Positions 17,302 through 27,192 of a DNA stretch of 38,904 bases are shown piece by piece (positions within the stretch are counted from its first letter, which is position 1; the number at the start of each line of letters is the position of its first letter). Source of the DNA: Pseudomonadota bacterium (GTDB taxonomy: Bacteria > Pseudomonadota > Alphaproteobacteria > Caulobacterales > Caulobacteraceae). The stretch spans positions 1 to 38,904 of the forward strand of contig JAKBBV010000024.1 of assembly GCA_021808285.1 (NCBI GenBank), in the 5' to 3' direction. Made by a program: the position numbers and the translations under genes. The notes under the pieces are model-generated. The model did no database searches. It was not told the origin of the DNA and saw only the letters and a program-made list of their open reading frames with translations.

Positions 17302-18416
17302 TGCTCTATCTGCTGTATCAGCACCTCGCCGCCCAAAGTCATCACTATATCGGCGTCCTCAATCTGCTGCGCTATCTGACCTTTCGGGGGGTCATGGCGG
17401 TAGCTACCTCTCAGGTTGTGGTCGTGGCCATGGGCTCACGATTCATCCGCTGGATGAAGGCGAAGCAGGGCAAGGGCCAGCCCATTCGCGCCGAGGGCAT
17501 TCAGCGCCACATCACCGAGAAGGCGGGCACGCCCACCATGGGCGGCCTGATGTTCCTCGCCGGCATTACCGTCGCCACTTTGCTCTGGGCAGATTTGCAG
17601 AATGTCTATGTATGGGCGGTTCTTCTGGTCACTCTCGGCTTTGGCGGCCTGGGTTTTCTCGACGACTACGCCAAGGTGACCAAGCAGACCACGGCCGGAC
17701 TCTCAGGCTGGCTCAGACTGCTGGTCGAAAGCCTGATCGGGGTTATCGCCGTCCTGGCTATGGTCCTGTTCGCCCCCCACTCGCCCGAAGGCGCTGGCCT
17801 ATCGACCTCTGTGGCTTTCCCCATATTCAAAAGGGCCCTGCTCGACCTGTCCTGGTTCTATCTGCTGTTCGGAGCCTTTGTGATTGTCGGCGCGTCGAAT
17901 GCCGTGAACTTCACCGACGGCCTGGATGGATTGGCGACCGTGCCGGTGATGATCGCCGCCGCGACCTTCGGCCTGATCGCCTACATGGTCGGAAATATCC
18001 GTTTCTCCGACTATCTCGAGCTCCATTTTGTCCCCGGCGCGGGCGAGGTGGCTATCCTCTGCTCAGCGATCGTCGGTTCAGGTCTGGGTTTCCTCTGGTA
18101 CAACGCGCCGCCGGCGCGGATATTTATGGGCGACAGTGGGGCCCTGTCCCTCGGAGCGGCGCTCGGCGCCATCGCCGTGGCCACCAAGCATGAGATCGTC
18201 TTGGCGATTGTCGGCGGCCTGTTCGTGGTCGAGACCGTCTCAGTCATCATCCAGGTGATGTGGTTCAAAAGGACCGGCAAGCGGGTGTTTCTCATGGCCC
18301 CGATTCACCATCACTTCGAGCGTCTTGGATGGTCGGAGTCGACGGTCGTGATCCGCTTTTGGATCGTCGCCATCATGCTGGCCCTGGTCGGGCTCTCGAC
18401 ACTCAAACTCAGGTGA
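17301..18416 (+). CDS. mraY: Phospho-MurNAc-pentapeptide transferase (lipid I synthase)
   Basis: Integral membrane enzyme that transfers phospho-MurNAc-pentapeptide from UDP to undecaprenyl phosphate, making lipid I. 371 aa with about 10 membrane segments. GTG 17301 shares one base with the murF stop and has a strong GGAGG-type ribosome site. Catalytic and Mg-binding features: GTPTMGG (77-82), Asp121-Asp122 in FLDDYAKV, Asp206 and Asp209 in NFTDGLDGL, Asp278 in FMGDSGAL, and the late HHHFE. The N-terminal ~20 aa ([20 protein letters not shown]) are the usual periplasmic start. All key residues are present. Confidence 0.97.
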   Translation: MLYLLYQHLAAQSHHYIGVLNLLRYLTFRGVMAVATSQVVVVAMGSRFIRWMKAKQGKGQPIRAEGIQRHITEKAGTPTMGGLMFLAGITVATLLWADLQNVYVWAVLLVTLGFGGLGFLDDYAKVTKQTTAGLSGWLRLLVESLIGVIAVLAMVLFAPHSPEGAGLSTSVAFPIFKRALLDLSWFYLLFGAFVIVGASNAVNFTDGLDGLATVPVMIAAATFGLIAYMVGNIRFSDYLELHFVPGAGEVAILCSAIVGSGLGFLWYNAPPARIFMGDSGALSLGAALGAIAVATKHEIVLAIVGGLFVVETVSVIIQVMWFKRTGKRVFLMAPIHHHFERLGWSESTVVIRFWIVAIMLALVGLSTLKLR

Positions 18417-18431
18417 GGCGGCCGTCGGCCC

Positions 18432-19883
18432 ATGATCCCCGTCCCCGTCTTTGCCGATCAGGAGGTGCTGGTCTTTGGGCTGGCCCGGTCGGGTCTGGCT
18501 GCGGCGCGCGCGCTTGAGGCGGGCCGAGCGCGGGTCCTCGGTTGGGATGAGCGGGACGCGGCTCGCGCGGCGGCGGTCGGCGAGGGGCTGACCCTGACGG
18601 ATCCTGCTTCGCTGGATTTCCGCCGCCTCGCCGCTGTTGTGCTCTCGCCCGGCGTCCCGCTCACCCATCCCACCCCCCATCCGGTCGTAACCCTCGCCAG
18701 GGCCGCGGGAGTGGACGTCATCGGCGATATCGAACTTTTTGCCCGCGCCATCGCACAGGCGCCGGAGCATAAGCGGCCGACTGTGGTCGCGATCACTGGG
18801 ACCAATGGCAAATCGACAACCACAGCGCTGGTGACGCACCTCCTCGCTGAGGCGGGCCGGGACGTACATATGGGCGGCAATATCGGATGGGGCGTGCTTG
18901 GCTTGCCCCCGATGCACGGCGGCGCCGTATATGTCCTGGAGCTGTCCTCCTACCAACTTGACCTGACTTCGAGCTTGCATCCCCGCGCCGCAATCCTGCT
19001 GAATCTCAGCCCCGATCATCTGGATCGCCACGGAGACATGGCGGGCTACGCGGCCGCTAAACGGCGCATCCTCCTCAATCAGGGCAAGGGCGACACGGCC
19101 GTGATTGGGGTTGATGACGATTGGGGGCAGAGGATCTGCACCGAGATCACGGCGGCTAACCGACGCACCATCTACCCGATCAGCGCGCGAAAGGCGCTCA
19201 GCCGTGGGGCTTACGTTCTCGAAGGCCGACTCTATGACGCCTGCGGATTGGATCGGGTTCTCGAGGTCGCAGATCTGACAGCTGCGCGCTCGCTTCCTGG
19301 TCGTCACAACTGGCAGAACGCCGCAGCCGCCTATGCGGCGGTAACGGCCCTGGGACTGACCACCGAACAGGCCGTGACCGGGCTGATGAGCTTTCCCGGC
19401 CTCGCCCACAGGATGGAGACGGTGGGCGCCCTCGGCGGCGTGCGCTTCGTCAATGATTCAAAGGCCACGAATATCGACGCCGCGCGGCAGGCGTTGGCGA
19501 GTTATCCCCGGGTGTTCTGGATCGCGGGCGGGCGCCCGAAGAGCGGCATCGAGGATCTGACTGATCTCTTCCCCACAATCGCTCGGGCCTATCTGATTGG
19601 CGAGGCGGCCGTAGACTTTGGCGCCACCCTGGCCGGCCATACGCCCTACGTTCTGAGCGGTGATCTGGCCAGGGCCGTCAAGGAGGCCTTCGTCGATGCC
19701 CGGGCCGAGGCTGCCCGCACTGGCGGTGAAGCCGTCGTGCTGTTTTCGCCAGCCTGCGCCTCGTTCGATCAGTTCACGGATTTCGAAGCGCGCGGAGAGG
19801 CCTTCCGCGTCGCTGTACAGGCCCTGGCGACGGAGGATCTGGGCGCTCAGATGCCGCCCCACAGGGGGGAGGTCCGCGCATGA
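18432..19883 (+). CDS. murD: UDP-MurNAc-L-Ala:D-Glu ligase
   Basis: Cytosolic ligase adding D-glutamate as second stem residue. 483 aa; ATG 18432 lies 15 bp after mraY. Domain 1 is a Rossmann-like UDP-binding fold (VLVFGLARSGLAAARAL). ATP loop TGTNGKSTT (122-130); LELSSYQLD and NLSPDHLDRHGDM are family signatures; FVNDSKATN and the C-terminal SPACASFDQFTDFEARGEAF are diagnostic for MurD. It is slightly longer than E. coli MurD (438 aa), as in other alphaproteobacteria. The stop overlaps ftsW as ATGA. Confidence 0.96.
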   Translation: MIPVPVFADQEVLVFGLARSGLAAARALEAGRARVLGWDERDAARAAAVGEGLTLTDPASLDFRRLAAVVLSPGVPLTHPTPHPVVTLARAAGVDVIGDIELFARAIAQAPEHKRPTVVAITGTNGKSTTTALVTHLLAEAGRDVHMGGNIGWGVLGLPPMHGGAVYVLELSSYQLDLTSSLHPRAAILLNLSPDHLDRHGDMAGYAAAKRRILLNQGKGDTAVIGVDDDWGQRICTEITAANRRTIYPISARKALSRGAYVLEGRLYDACGLDRVLEVADLTAARSLPGRHNWQNAAAAYAAVTALGLTTEQAVTGLMSFPGLAHRMETVGALGGVRFVNDSKATNIDAARQALASYPRVFWIAGGRPKSGIEDLTDLFPTIARAYLIGEAAVDFGATLAGHTPYVLSGDLARAVKEAFVDARAEAARTGGEAVVLFSPACASFDQFTDFEARGEAFRVAVQALATEDLGAQMPPHRGEVRA

Positions 19884-21046
19884 GTTCAAGTCAGCACGCC
19901 TTCCAGCGCACGGACCGGTCTCGCCTTGGCCTATGGTGGTGGACAACAGATCGCTGGCTTCTCGGAGCTACGGCCGTTCTGCTGATCCTGGGCGTCATTT
20001 TGCAATTCGGCACTAGTCCCGCGGCGGCGGTGCGCCTCGGCCTTAAATCACCGTTCCATTTCGCCATCCGGCAATGCATCTTCGCGGGTCTAGGCGTCAC
20101 CATTCTTTTGTTTGTCTCGCAGCTGAGCCCTAGGGGGGTGAGGCGGGCGGCCTTGATCGTCTACCTCATCTCTATGGCGGCGATGATGACTCTGCCCTTC
20201 GTCGGGCATGTCGCCAAGGGGGCCGGCCGCTGGGTCGACATCGCGGGGTTCACCCTGCAACCGTCGGAGTTCATGAAACCCGCGCTCATTGTCCTCGCGG
20301 CCTGGATGTTCTCCGAGGGTCGCAAGGGGGAGGTTCCGGGCACAACGATCGCCTTCGTGCTCTATCTGGCGGCCGTCGCGCTCCTCCTGATGGAGCCCGA
20401 TGTCGGTCAAACCATCCTCATCACAGCGGCCTTCGGCGCTGCGTTCTGGGTTGCGGGCGTGCCGACGAGCTGGATATTAGCCTTGGGCGGTGTCTCAGCG
20501 GCTGGCCTGACCGGGGTCTATTTCGCCTTCCCGCACGTGTCGAACCGAGTCCATACCTTCCTGCACCAGGATAAGTCAGGCGGCCCGACCCAGGTGCATG
20601 CCGCCGCCGAGGCGATCGCTGCGGGCGGTCTGTTCGGCAAAGGCCCCGGAGAAGGGGTCATGAAGCTGGAAATCCCCGACATGCACACCGATTTCGCCTA
20701 TAGCGCCGCCGCGGAGGAGTACGGCCTCTGGCTTTCGCTTTTGCTCATCGTCTTATTCGCTGTCCTGGTCTTGCGAGGGCTTTACAAGGCCATGCGGCTG
20801 GCCGACCCGTTTGAGCAGATCGCCGCCGCGGGCCTATTTGTCCTGGTTGGCTTGCAGGCCTTCATCAATGTCGCTGTGAACCTGGCCCTCATCCCCACCA
20901 AAGGTATGACCCTGCCATTCATTTCCTATGGCGGGTCGTCCATGCTCGGCATGGGATTGACCGTCGGCATGGCGCTGGCCCTTACGCGCCGTCGCCCCGG
21001 CGCCTATGCCTCTGAGCCCCTGGCTCGGGCTGGCGACTTCGCCTGA
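19880..21046 (+). CDS. ftsW: Septal peptidoglycan glycosyltransferase FtsW
   Basis: SEDS-family polymerase that elongates septal glycan strands from lipid II, working with FtsI from the same operon. 388 aa with about 10 membrane segments after a short cytosolic N-terminus (DRSRLGLWWWTTDRW). SEDS signatures: GAGRWVDIAGFTLQPSEFMKPA, LMEPDVGQTIL, HTDFAYSAAAEEYGLW and LPFISYGGSSML. Cluster membership favours FtsW over RodA. ATG overlaps murD (ATGA); murG follows after 11 bp. Confidence 0.95.
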   Translation: MSSSQHAFQRTDRSRLGLWWWTTDRWLLGATAVLLILGVILQFGTSPAAAVRLGLKSPFHFAIRQCIFAGLGVTILLFVSQLSPRGVRRAALIVYLISMAAMMTLPFVGHVAKGAGRWVDIAGFTLQPSEFMKPALIVLAAWMFSEGRKGEVPGTTIAFVLYLAAVALLLMEPDVGQTILITAAFGAAFWVAGVPTSWILALGGVSAAGLTGVYFAFPHVSNRVHTFLHQDKSGGPTQVHAAAEAIAAGGLFGKGPGEGVMKLEIPDMHTDFAYSAAAEEYGLWLSLLLIVLFAVLVLRGLYKAMRLADPFEQIAAAGLFVLVGLQAFINVAVNLALIPTKGMTLPFISYGGSSMLGMGLTVGMALALTRRRPGAYASEPLARAGDFA

Positions 21047-21057
21047 TCGGTCCTGAA

Positions 21058-22137
21058 GTGAAGAGCATCGTTTTGGCGGCTGGCGGAACCGGCGGGCATC
21101 TCTTCCCGGCCCAGGCGCTAGCCGTTGCTTTGCGCGCTCGCGGCTGGCGTCTCATTCTTGCTACCGACGCTCGCGCCGCAGAGCACGCCAAGGCCTTCCC
21201 CGCCGAGCGTGTGGTCGCGCTTCCCGTCGCCACATGGCGGGGCCGCGACCCCGCGGCCTTGCTGCGTGCGGGCCTGACGGTGGCCGCGGGCGTGCGGGCC
21301 GGCCGCAGGCTGATCGGCGAGGTGGCGCCTGACTTGACTGTGGGTTTTGGCGGCTACCCTTCTCTACCGGCAATGCTGGCGGCGGTGAGCCTTGGCCGAC
21401 CGACTCTGATCCATGAACAGAACGCGGTGATGGGCCGCGCCAACCGCCTTCTGGCATCCCACGTCACCGCCGTGGCCTGCGGGTTTGAGTCCCTGGCCAA
21501 AGCGCCGGCTCGCGCCATCGCCGGAATGACTGTCACCGGCAACCCCGTGCGCCCTGAGATCGCCGATCTGGCCGGGCGCGGCTACGAGGCGCCCAGGGGG
21601 CGGATCCACATTCTCGCTACCGGCGGCAGCCAGGGCGCGCGCCTCCTCTCAGAGCGCATTCCCGCCGCCATCGCGGCCCTACCAGAGCCCCTGCGTCGCC
21701 GTCTGATCGTGAGCCAGCAGTCGCGCCCCGAATGTCTTGAGGCGGCCCGCGCCATCTATGCAGAGGCCGGCGTGGAGGCCGAGACAGCATCCTTCTTTGC
21801 GGACATGGCGCGACGGCTGCATCAGGCCCACTTGGTCATTGGGCGCGCCGGGGCCTCCACGGTTACGGAGGTTTGTACTGTCGGACGACCCAGCCTTCTC
21901 ATCCCACTGGGCGTGGCGCTCGACGACGACCAGGGCCAGAATGCTCGGCTCCTGGCCGAGGCGGGGGCGGCGCTCGTGTTGCGCGAGGGCGAGTTGGACC
22001 GTCTCGGCCCGATGCTGGAAGGGCTGTTGAACGAGCCCGCACGCCTGACCGCCATGGCCGCCGCCGCCGCCGCTCGGGCCCGTCCGGACGCCGCGGAACG
22101 GCTCGCCGACCTAGTGGAACGTTTGGCCAGCGTTTAG
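21058..22137 (+). CDS. murG: Lipid II synthase (GlcNAc transferase)
   Basis: Peripheral inner-membrane glycosyltransferase (GT28) that adds GlcNAc from UDP-GlcNAc to lipid I. 359 aa from GTG 21058. Lipid-binding loop GGTGGH (9-14), second G loop GFGGYPSLP, HEQNAVMGRANR, GGSQGARLLSE, and the UDP-GlcNAc site GRAGASTVTEV with the terminal DDDQGQNA motif. Complete. It is the last dcw gene here. The next coding sequence is on the opposite strand and ends 110 bp away, so the operon ends at murG in this genome, whereas murC usually follows. Confidence 0.96.
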   Translation: MKSIVLAAGGTGGHLFPAQALAVALRARGWRLILATDARAAEHAKAFPAERVVALPVATWRGRDPAALLRAGLTVAAGVRAGRRLIGEVAPDLTVGFGGYPSLPAMLAAVSLGRPTLIHEQNAVMGRANRLLASHVTAVACGFESLAKAPARAIAGMTVTGNPVRPEIADLAGRGYEAPRGRIHILATGGSQGARLLSERIPAAIAALPEPLRRRLIVSQQSRPECLEAARAIYAEAGVEAETASFFADMARRLHQAHLVIGRAGASTVTEVCTVGRPSLLIPLGVALDDDQGQNARLLAEAGAALVLREGELDRLGPMLEGLLNEPARLTAMAAAAAARARPDAAERLADLVERLASV

Positions 22138-22247
22138 GTCGACTGCCGACCAGGTGGAAGCTGTCTGGGCGGCCAAGCGGCGCGTCAGCACTTGAAACTC
22201 GAGCGAATGGCGACTTGGACAACAAATCGATCAGCTCGGCGTTTGCT

Positions 22248-25200
22248 CTAGTCGCGTTCACCTTCGTCGGCGATGTTCGCCGTGGCCGCCGGATGTAATG
22301 AGAACATCCAGCCCCTCGCTCCAAGAGCCTGACCCGCGTCCCCTCCAGCTCCCGAACCGGCCGCAGTCCTTTCGGCCGCCACGCTGGGGATGGCGATGGG
22401 CGATTGCGCCTTGGCTTTCAGCGCCGAATTGGCCCTGGCGAAATCGCCATTGCGCAGGGCGTCGAAATCGCCCTGCACCTTCTCGAGCTGCCGGGTCAGT
22501 TCGTCGATACGAGCGAGCTGATAGGCCGCTGGCGCCCCGTCATAGGAGCTGATCGCGCCATAGACGTCGTCGGCATATTCGCGCAGGCGCAGTTCGCCGG
22601 TGATGGCCCCGCCTTCGGTGGTGGCGACGATCCGCTTGCGCAGCGCTTCCGCCTCCCCGGCCACCGTCTGGAGTTGGCCCCTTAGCGGGTCGGCGGGCGG
22701 CAGCGCGGCGGCCCTGGCCGCCGTCTGAGCGGCGACGGCGACGATCTGGGCGTCGAGGTCCGTCATTCGCCCAAAGAGAGCGCTGATCCGCGTCAACGCT
22801 TCGTACTGGGCCTTTCGCGCGGCAAGGTCGAAGTGATCGCGCCGGTCTAGCGTCACCTGGAACGGCGCCGTCACCGTCAGATCTCCGCTGGTGATTCGCA
22901 CCTCATACACGCCGGGTAACACACGTGGGCCCTGGGAGGCGTTGAAGGCGACCTGGGCGGCGGGTGGAACACGCGGCGGCGCGTCGCGCATGCCCCAAGT
23001 CACACGGTTGATCCCCGGACGCGTGGAGGCGGGCAGGGTATCGAGGATTTTTCCTGACGGATCGAGGACTTCGACCCTCAGCTTGCCGTACAGATGCCGG
23101 TGTGGCTCATAATAGGAGATGACCGCACCGTCGGTAGGGTCGGGGCCTACGAAGCTGGCATCGCCGTTCGACCAGCCCCCATTGCCCTCAATGCGCTCCT
23201 GGTCCGGGCGCGCGGGCAGGATGGAGATGGGCTTCTCCATCACCGCCTCGGTGAGACCCCTGAGGGGTGTCAGGTCGTCGACGATCCAGATGCCTCGGCC
23301 GTGGGTGGCGATGGCGAGATCCTTGTCGCGATTCTGGAAGGCGATATCGCGAACGGGGACATCAGGCAGGCCGCCGCCCTTGAACTGCGCCCATCGCTTG
23401 CCGCCGTCCGGTGAAATCCAAAGCCCGAACTCGGTACCGGCATAGAGGAGGCCCGGGCGTTCGGGGTCCTCCTTGATCACCCAGACCTGACCGCGCATCC
23501 CCTGTGCGGGTGAGGCGATCCGGGTCCATGTCTGCCCGTAATCGCTCGTGCGATAGATATAGGGCTCGAAGTCGCCGAACACGTGCCTGTCGAACGCAGC
23601 ATACGCCACCGCCGCGTCATAAGGACTGGCCTCTATCCAGGAGACCCAAGAGCGGGCTGGAACGCCGATCTTGGCCGTGAGATTGTTCCAGTGCGCGCCG
23701 CCGTCCCGGGTGAGCTGAACATTGCCGTCGTCGGTTCCCACCCAGATCTGACCGGCCGCCTTGGGCGATTCTGAGATCGCTTAGATGGTCGTGTAGGTTT
23801 CCGCGGCAGAGTTATCGACAGTGATCCCGCCGCTCTTCTCCTGCTGCTGTTTGGAGGGATCATTAGTGGTCAGGTCGGGCGAGATTTTGTCCCAGGTCTG
23901 GCCGTGGTCACGACTGCGGAACAGGTACTGCGCGCCGATATAGATTTCGCCCTTGTCGTTGGGGCTGACCACCAGAGGCGTATTCCAGTTGAAACGCAGT
24001 TTCTCGGCTGTGTCCGACTGCGGCTGGATGTCCCGCATCTCATGGGTGTGACGGTTGACGCGCACCACTGACCCGCCCTGGCTCTCGGAGTAGGCAAAGC
24101 CGTCCGGATCAGCCGGATCGGGCCAGGCCCAGAAACCATCGCCGCCTCCGATATTCTCCCACCGACCGTTCGTAACCCCTCCTGGATAGGCGGTGTCGCC
24201 GACCCAGGCGGCGTTATCCTGCAGGCCGCCATAGACCTGGTAGGGATCCTTGTCGTCGAGACTGACATGATAGAACTGTGAGATCGGCAGGTTGTCGACC
24301 TTGGACCAGCGATTGGCCCCGTCGTGGCTGATCCAGAGGCCCCCGTCGTTGCCCACGACGATATGTTTAGTGTCGCTGGGATCTATCCAAAGGTCGTGCT
24401 GGTCTGGATGGATGCTCTGGCTCAGCGTTGTGAAGCTTCTTCCGCCATCGTCACTGACGATCAGGGAGAAGTCGGTCTTGAACACCCGGTTGGGGTCCTT
24501 GGGGTCGACCTTCAAGTTGGCGAAATAAAAGGGGCGCCACACCATCCACTGGCTACGGTCCCGCGGCGCCCAGGTCTTACCGCCGTCATCCGAGCGATAG
24601 AGCGCGCTCTTCGCGCTCTCCACAAAGGCATAAACGACCTTCGGGTCGGAAGGCGCGAAGGCCACGGCCTCTCGTCCCCAGGGGCCATCGGGAAGACCAT
24701 CGCCTGGTGATTTGAGGCTTTTCCAGGTGGCGCCGCCGTCTTCCGTGACCAGGAGGTCGCTCCCGGATGGCGCCTTCTCATCCTCGCCGCCGGAGCGAAA
24801 GCCCCAGCCGGTGCGGCGGAAATCCCACATGCCGGCAATCAGCTTGTTGGGATTGCTAGGGTCCATGCTCAGGGTTGAGCAGCCGCTGGAGAGATTGGCG
24901 CCCTTGAGGATCAGGGTCCAGGTCTTGCCGCCATCTCTGGTCTTGTAGAGGCCGCGGTCGGCGCTGTCGCTCCACAACCGGCCGGGAACGCAGACATACA
25001 CCGTGTCGCTGTTCGAAGGATCGACGAGGATTTTGGAGATGTGCTCTGAGGCTGGAAGGCCCATATGGGTCCAGGTCTCGCCCCCGTCCGTGGTCTTATA
25101 GACGCCATCGCCCACCGAGACCGAGTTGCGCATCCAACTCTCGCCAGTGCCGACCCAGTAGGTGTCGGGATGGTTGGGGTCGAGCGCGATGGCTCCGATG

Positions 25201-25514
25201 GACTGGACGTCCTCCTTGTCGAAAATGGGTCGGAACGTCGTGCCGTCGTCCTGCGATTTCCATAACCCACCCGAGGCGGCGCCGACCAAAAGCAGGGTCG
25301 AGCCGTCCTTCTCATGGCGCCCGGCGATGGCTGAAACCCGGCCGCTCATTGTCGCCGAGCCAATGTTGCGGGCGCCAAGGCCCGACAAGATCGCACTGTC
25401 GAAGGTGGAGGCGGCTGTCACCGGGAGGGTTGCCGCGGCAGCTGCGGAACTGCTCAGGGCGGCAAAGCTGGCGGCGGCGAGAAGGAACGCGCGAGAGAGA
25501 TGTGCGCGGCTCAT
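22248..25514 (-). pseudogene. Exported BNR/sortilin-type repeat protein, split by one in-frame stop
   Basis: Predicted exported beta-propeller protein of the VPS10/sortilin-like or glycosyl-hydrolase-like BNR class. Signal peptide at the start (RAFLLAAASFAALSSSAAAA). About eleven Asp-box repeats (S/T-x-D-x-G-x-T-W) are visible, e.g. KTTDGGETW, RSDDGGKTW, RSRDHGQTW and SPDGGKRW. A TAA at 23783-23781 interrupts the frame after SAAETYTTI, and the same frame continues at once with AISESP and IWVGTDDGNVQ. Family members usually read TTIYAIS here, so one base change from TAT/TAC explains the stop. Without it the protein would be 1088 aa, a normal length. The C-terminal part has a helical tail (IDELTRQLEKVQ). 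ATG overlaps the stop of the upstream LolA-fold gene (ATGA). Confidence 0.85.
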
Positions 25515-26317
25515 TTCTTGTCCTCCGAAGCGGTCGGGGCGGGTGTCTTGGCGCCGGCAGGCATCGCGAACTGTGAAGATGCGAGCGGCGGGTTCACGTC
25601 GATCTTGGTATAGGTGATCGTCTGTTGGGCGGGCTGGTCCTTTGGTCCGGAACTCTGCTCAAGTGGAAAATAGACGCCTTCGATCTTCTCGTAGTCCCCC
25701 AGATCGGTGACTGTGATTTGCTCTGATCCACGCAGGACCTGGCGGGTCTCGACGCGGAAGGCGAGCCAGGCGTCGGGGTCCAGATAGAAGGTTTGCTGGT
25801 CGCCATTCCTGAGCGTTGCGCGAAGGGCATAGGCGGGACCGCCGTCAACGTCCTTAAGCCCCAGATTGTCGATCGTCGCGCCCTTGTTCTTGGCGTCGAT
25901 CAGCGGGTCTTCGAAATCCGCTTCTTCCTGGAGGGATTTGGCGTCGTCGCCAGACAAGGTCTCGGGGTCTTTGCGCCCCTGGAAGGGTTGAATCTGCCAG
26001 CCGGTCTCGCCGTTGTAGGCCTGGACAGCGGTCAGGCCCTGGAGCGTGGCATTGATCCGGACGCTGTCCGGGCGGGCGATGTCCTCCTCATAACCAAGCT
26101 GGGCGTCCAGGCCGCTGATGCGCAATGTGCCAGTCATGCGGAGCGTCTTGATCGCCTTAAGCGCCGCGAGGCCGCCGCGGGCGGCGATGTGTCGCGCGAT
26201 GATCTCATCGGTTGAAAGCGCCGGCGGCGTCGTCGACTGGGCAAGCGCCTGCGCGGCGCCCAAGCCCAAGATTGCCGCTGCCGGTCCCACGCGCCGACGC
26301 CAAATCCAGGAACTCAA
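25511..26317 (-). CDS. Exported LolA-fold (outer-membrane lipoprotein-sorting-like) protein
   Basis: 268-aa predicted periplasmic protein. TTG 26317 is chosen because GGAGGAGGGG lies 3 nt before it and a signal peptide begins directly (SSWIWRRRVGPAAAILGLGAAQALAQ). The frame is open further upstream but lacks family-like sequence. The mature start STDEIIARHIAARGGLAALKAIKTLRMTG is typical of a widespread family annotated as outer-membrane lipoprotein-sorting proteins. The rest is beta-rich (YNGETGWQIQPFQG, DLGDYEKIEGVYFP), consistent with a LolA/LolB-like half-barrel. It is translationally coupled to the BNR protein, which suggests the two exported proteins work together. Function unknown; it is not LolA itself. 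Confidence 0.75.
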   Translation of the reverse strand: MSSWIWRRRVGPAAAILGLGAAQALAQSTTPPALSTDEIIARHIAARGGLAALKAIKTLRMTGTLRISGLDAQLGYEEDIARPDSVRINATLQGLTAVQAYNGETGWQIQPFQGRKDPETLSGDDAKSLQEEADFEDPLIDAKNKGATIDNLGLKDVDGGPAYALRATLRNGDQQTFYLDPDAWLAFRVETRQVLRGSEQITVTDLGDYEKIEGVYFPLEQSSGPKDQPAQQTITYTKIDVNPPLASSQFAMPAGAKTPAPTASEDKK

Positions 26318-26331
26318 ATGCCCCTCCTCCA

Positions 26332-26389
26332 AATGTCGCGCCAGTGATAGGCGGCGGCTCGCCTCCGCGCAATCTTGCGGAATGTCGCG
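26332..26389. repeat. 9-bp direct repeat before the LolA-fold gene
   Basis: AATGTCGCG occurs at 26332-26340 and again at 26381-26389 (49-bp period) within the 91-bp gap upstream of the exported-protein pair. It could be paired regulator sites; chance is not excluded. Confidence 0.3.
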
Positions 26390-26408
26390 ATGATTGAGCC
26401 AGTGCGCA

Positions 26409-27116
26409 TCAACTCGCCCCTGCGCTCGTCGCCTCTCGAGCCCGGCGCGCATCACCCGAGCGGCGGCGGCGGCGAACATAGAGCACGGTCCAGAGGGCCA
26501 GGGCCCCAGTGAAGCCATATCCCAGGATAGGCCCAGCGATTAGGTACTGCTTTACGCTGAGGCGCATCACCAGCACCACCGCCAGAGCGGCGTCGAGCAA
26601 GAGCCCACAGCCCCAGACGAGGGTCATGACCATGAAGGTGCGCTTTACGGCCGGGTCATCCTTGCGCGCCGCCAACTCCGCCGCGAGCGCCTGATTGTTC
26701 TGGCGCTTCATGCCCGCCTGCGCGAGTTCCCAAATGATCGGGCGGCCAATCGCGGCAGAACCCAGAAAGGCAAGGCCAATGACGAAGGTCACCATGCGTT
26801 CGCGCAGCTGCAGGAATTTGACCGAGCCGCCGCCCAGCAGCGCCAGGAGCGAGAGGCCAATCGAAACCAGGACGAATGCCGAGATGAAGTCTACATGCCG
26901 TGTGCGGATGAAGGTGACGACGGCCCAGATCAGCGGCGGCGCCGAGGACACGATCAGCGCCCTGACCTCGCCCCACGGGCCCTGAAGCTGGTCGTAGATC
27001 AGGTAGGGGAGGACCAGATTGATAAGGACCTCGATCGCGAAACCGGGGCCCTGATTTCTGAGGACTCCGCTGATTGCGGATCGGTCCGCTGGACCCTGGT
27101 TCATCCTGACACTCAT
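26409..27116 (-). CDS. VC0807-family integral membrane protein
   Basis: 235-aa inner-membrane protein with about six hydrophobic segments and a basic C-terminal tail (RRRRRSGDARRARE). The pattern LINLVLPYLIYDQLQ, ALIVSSAPPLIWAVVTFIRTRHVDFISAFVLVSIGLS and LRERMVTFVIGLAFLGSAAIGRPI matches my recollection of the VC0807 family of uncharacterised membrane proteins. Start ATG 27116 (MSVRMNQ); a second in-frame ATG four codons later is possible. Divergent from the ClC gene, with 76 bp between starts. No function is known for the family. Confidence 0.75.
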   Translation of the reverse strand: MSVRMNQGPADRSAISGVLRNQGPGFAIEVLINLVLPYLIYDQLQGPWGEVRALIVSSAPPLIWAVVTFIRTRHVDFISAFVLVSIGLSLLALLGGGSVKFLQLRERMVTFVIGLAFLGSAAIGRPIIWELAQAGMKRQNNQALAAELAARKDDPAVKRTFMVMTLVWGCGLLLDAALAVVLVMRLSVKQYLIAGPILGYGFTGALALWTVLYVRRRRRSGDARRAREATSAGAS

Positions 27117-27165
27117 CCTTTTGTTGTAATCGCGAACACCGGCGCTCTAACCGCCTTGTTCTAAA

Positions 27166-27192
27166 AAGCGTGCGGACGCATAGACCACGCTT
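27166..27192. promoter_or_regulatory. Inverted repeat directly before the ClC start codon
   Basis: Perfect 7-bp arms AAGCGTG (27166-27172) and CACGCTT (27186-27192), 13-nt spacer, ending exactly at the GTG start codon at 27193. It lies in the divergent gap with the VC0807-like gene. It could be an operator, or an mRNA hairpin limiting initiation, since no ribosome-binding site is visible there. Confidence 0.4.

Noticed and set aside
22248-23741. Second half of the BNR protein as an independent gene starting at GTG 23741
   Set aside because: The GTG codes for Val inside the conserved IWVGTDDGN; there is no signal peptide or ribosome site, and the frame is continuous with the upstream half apart from one stop.
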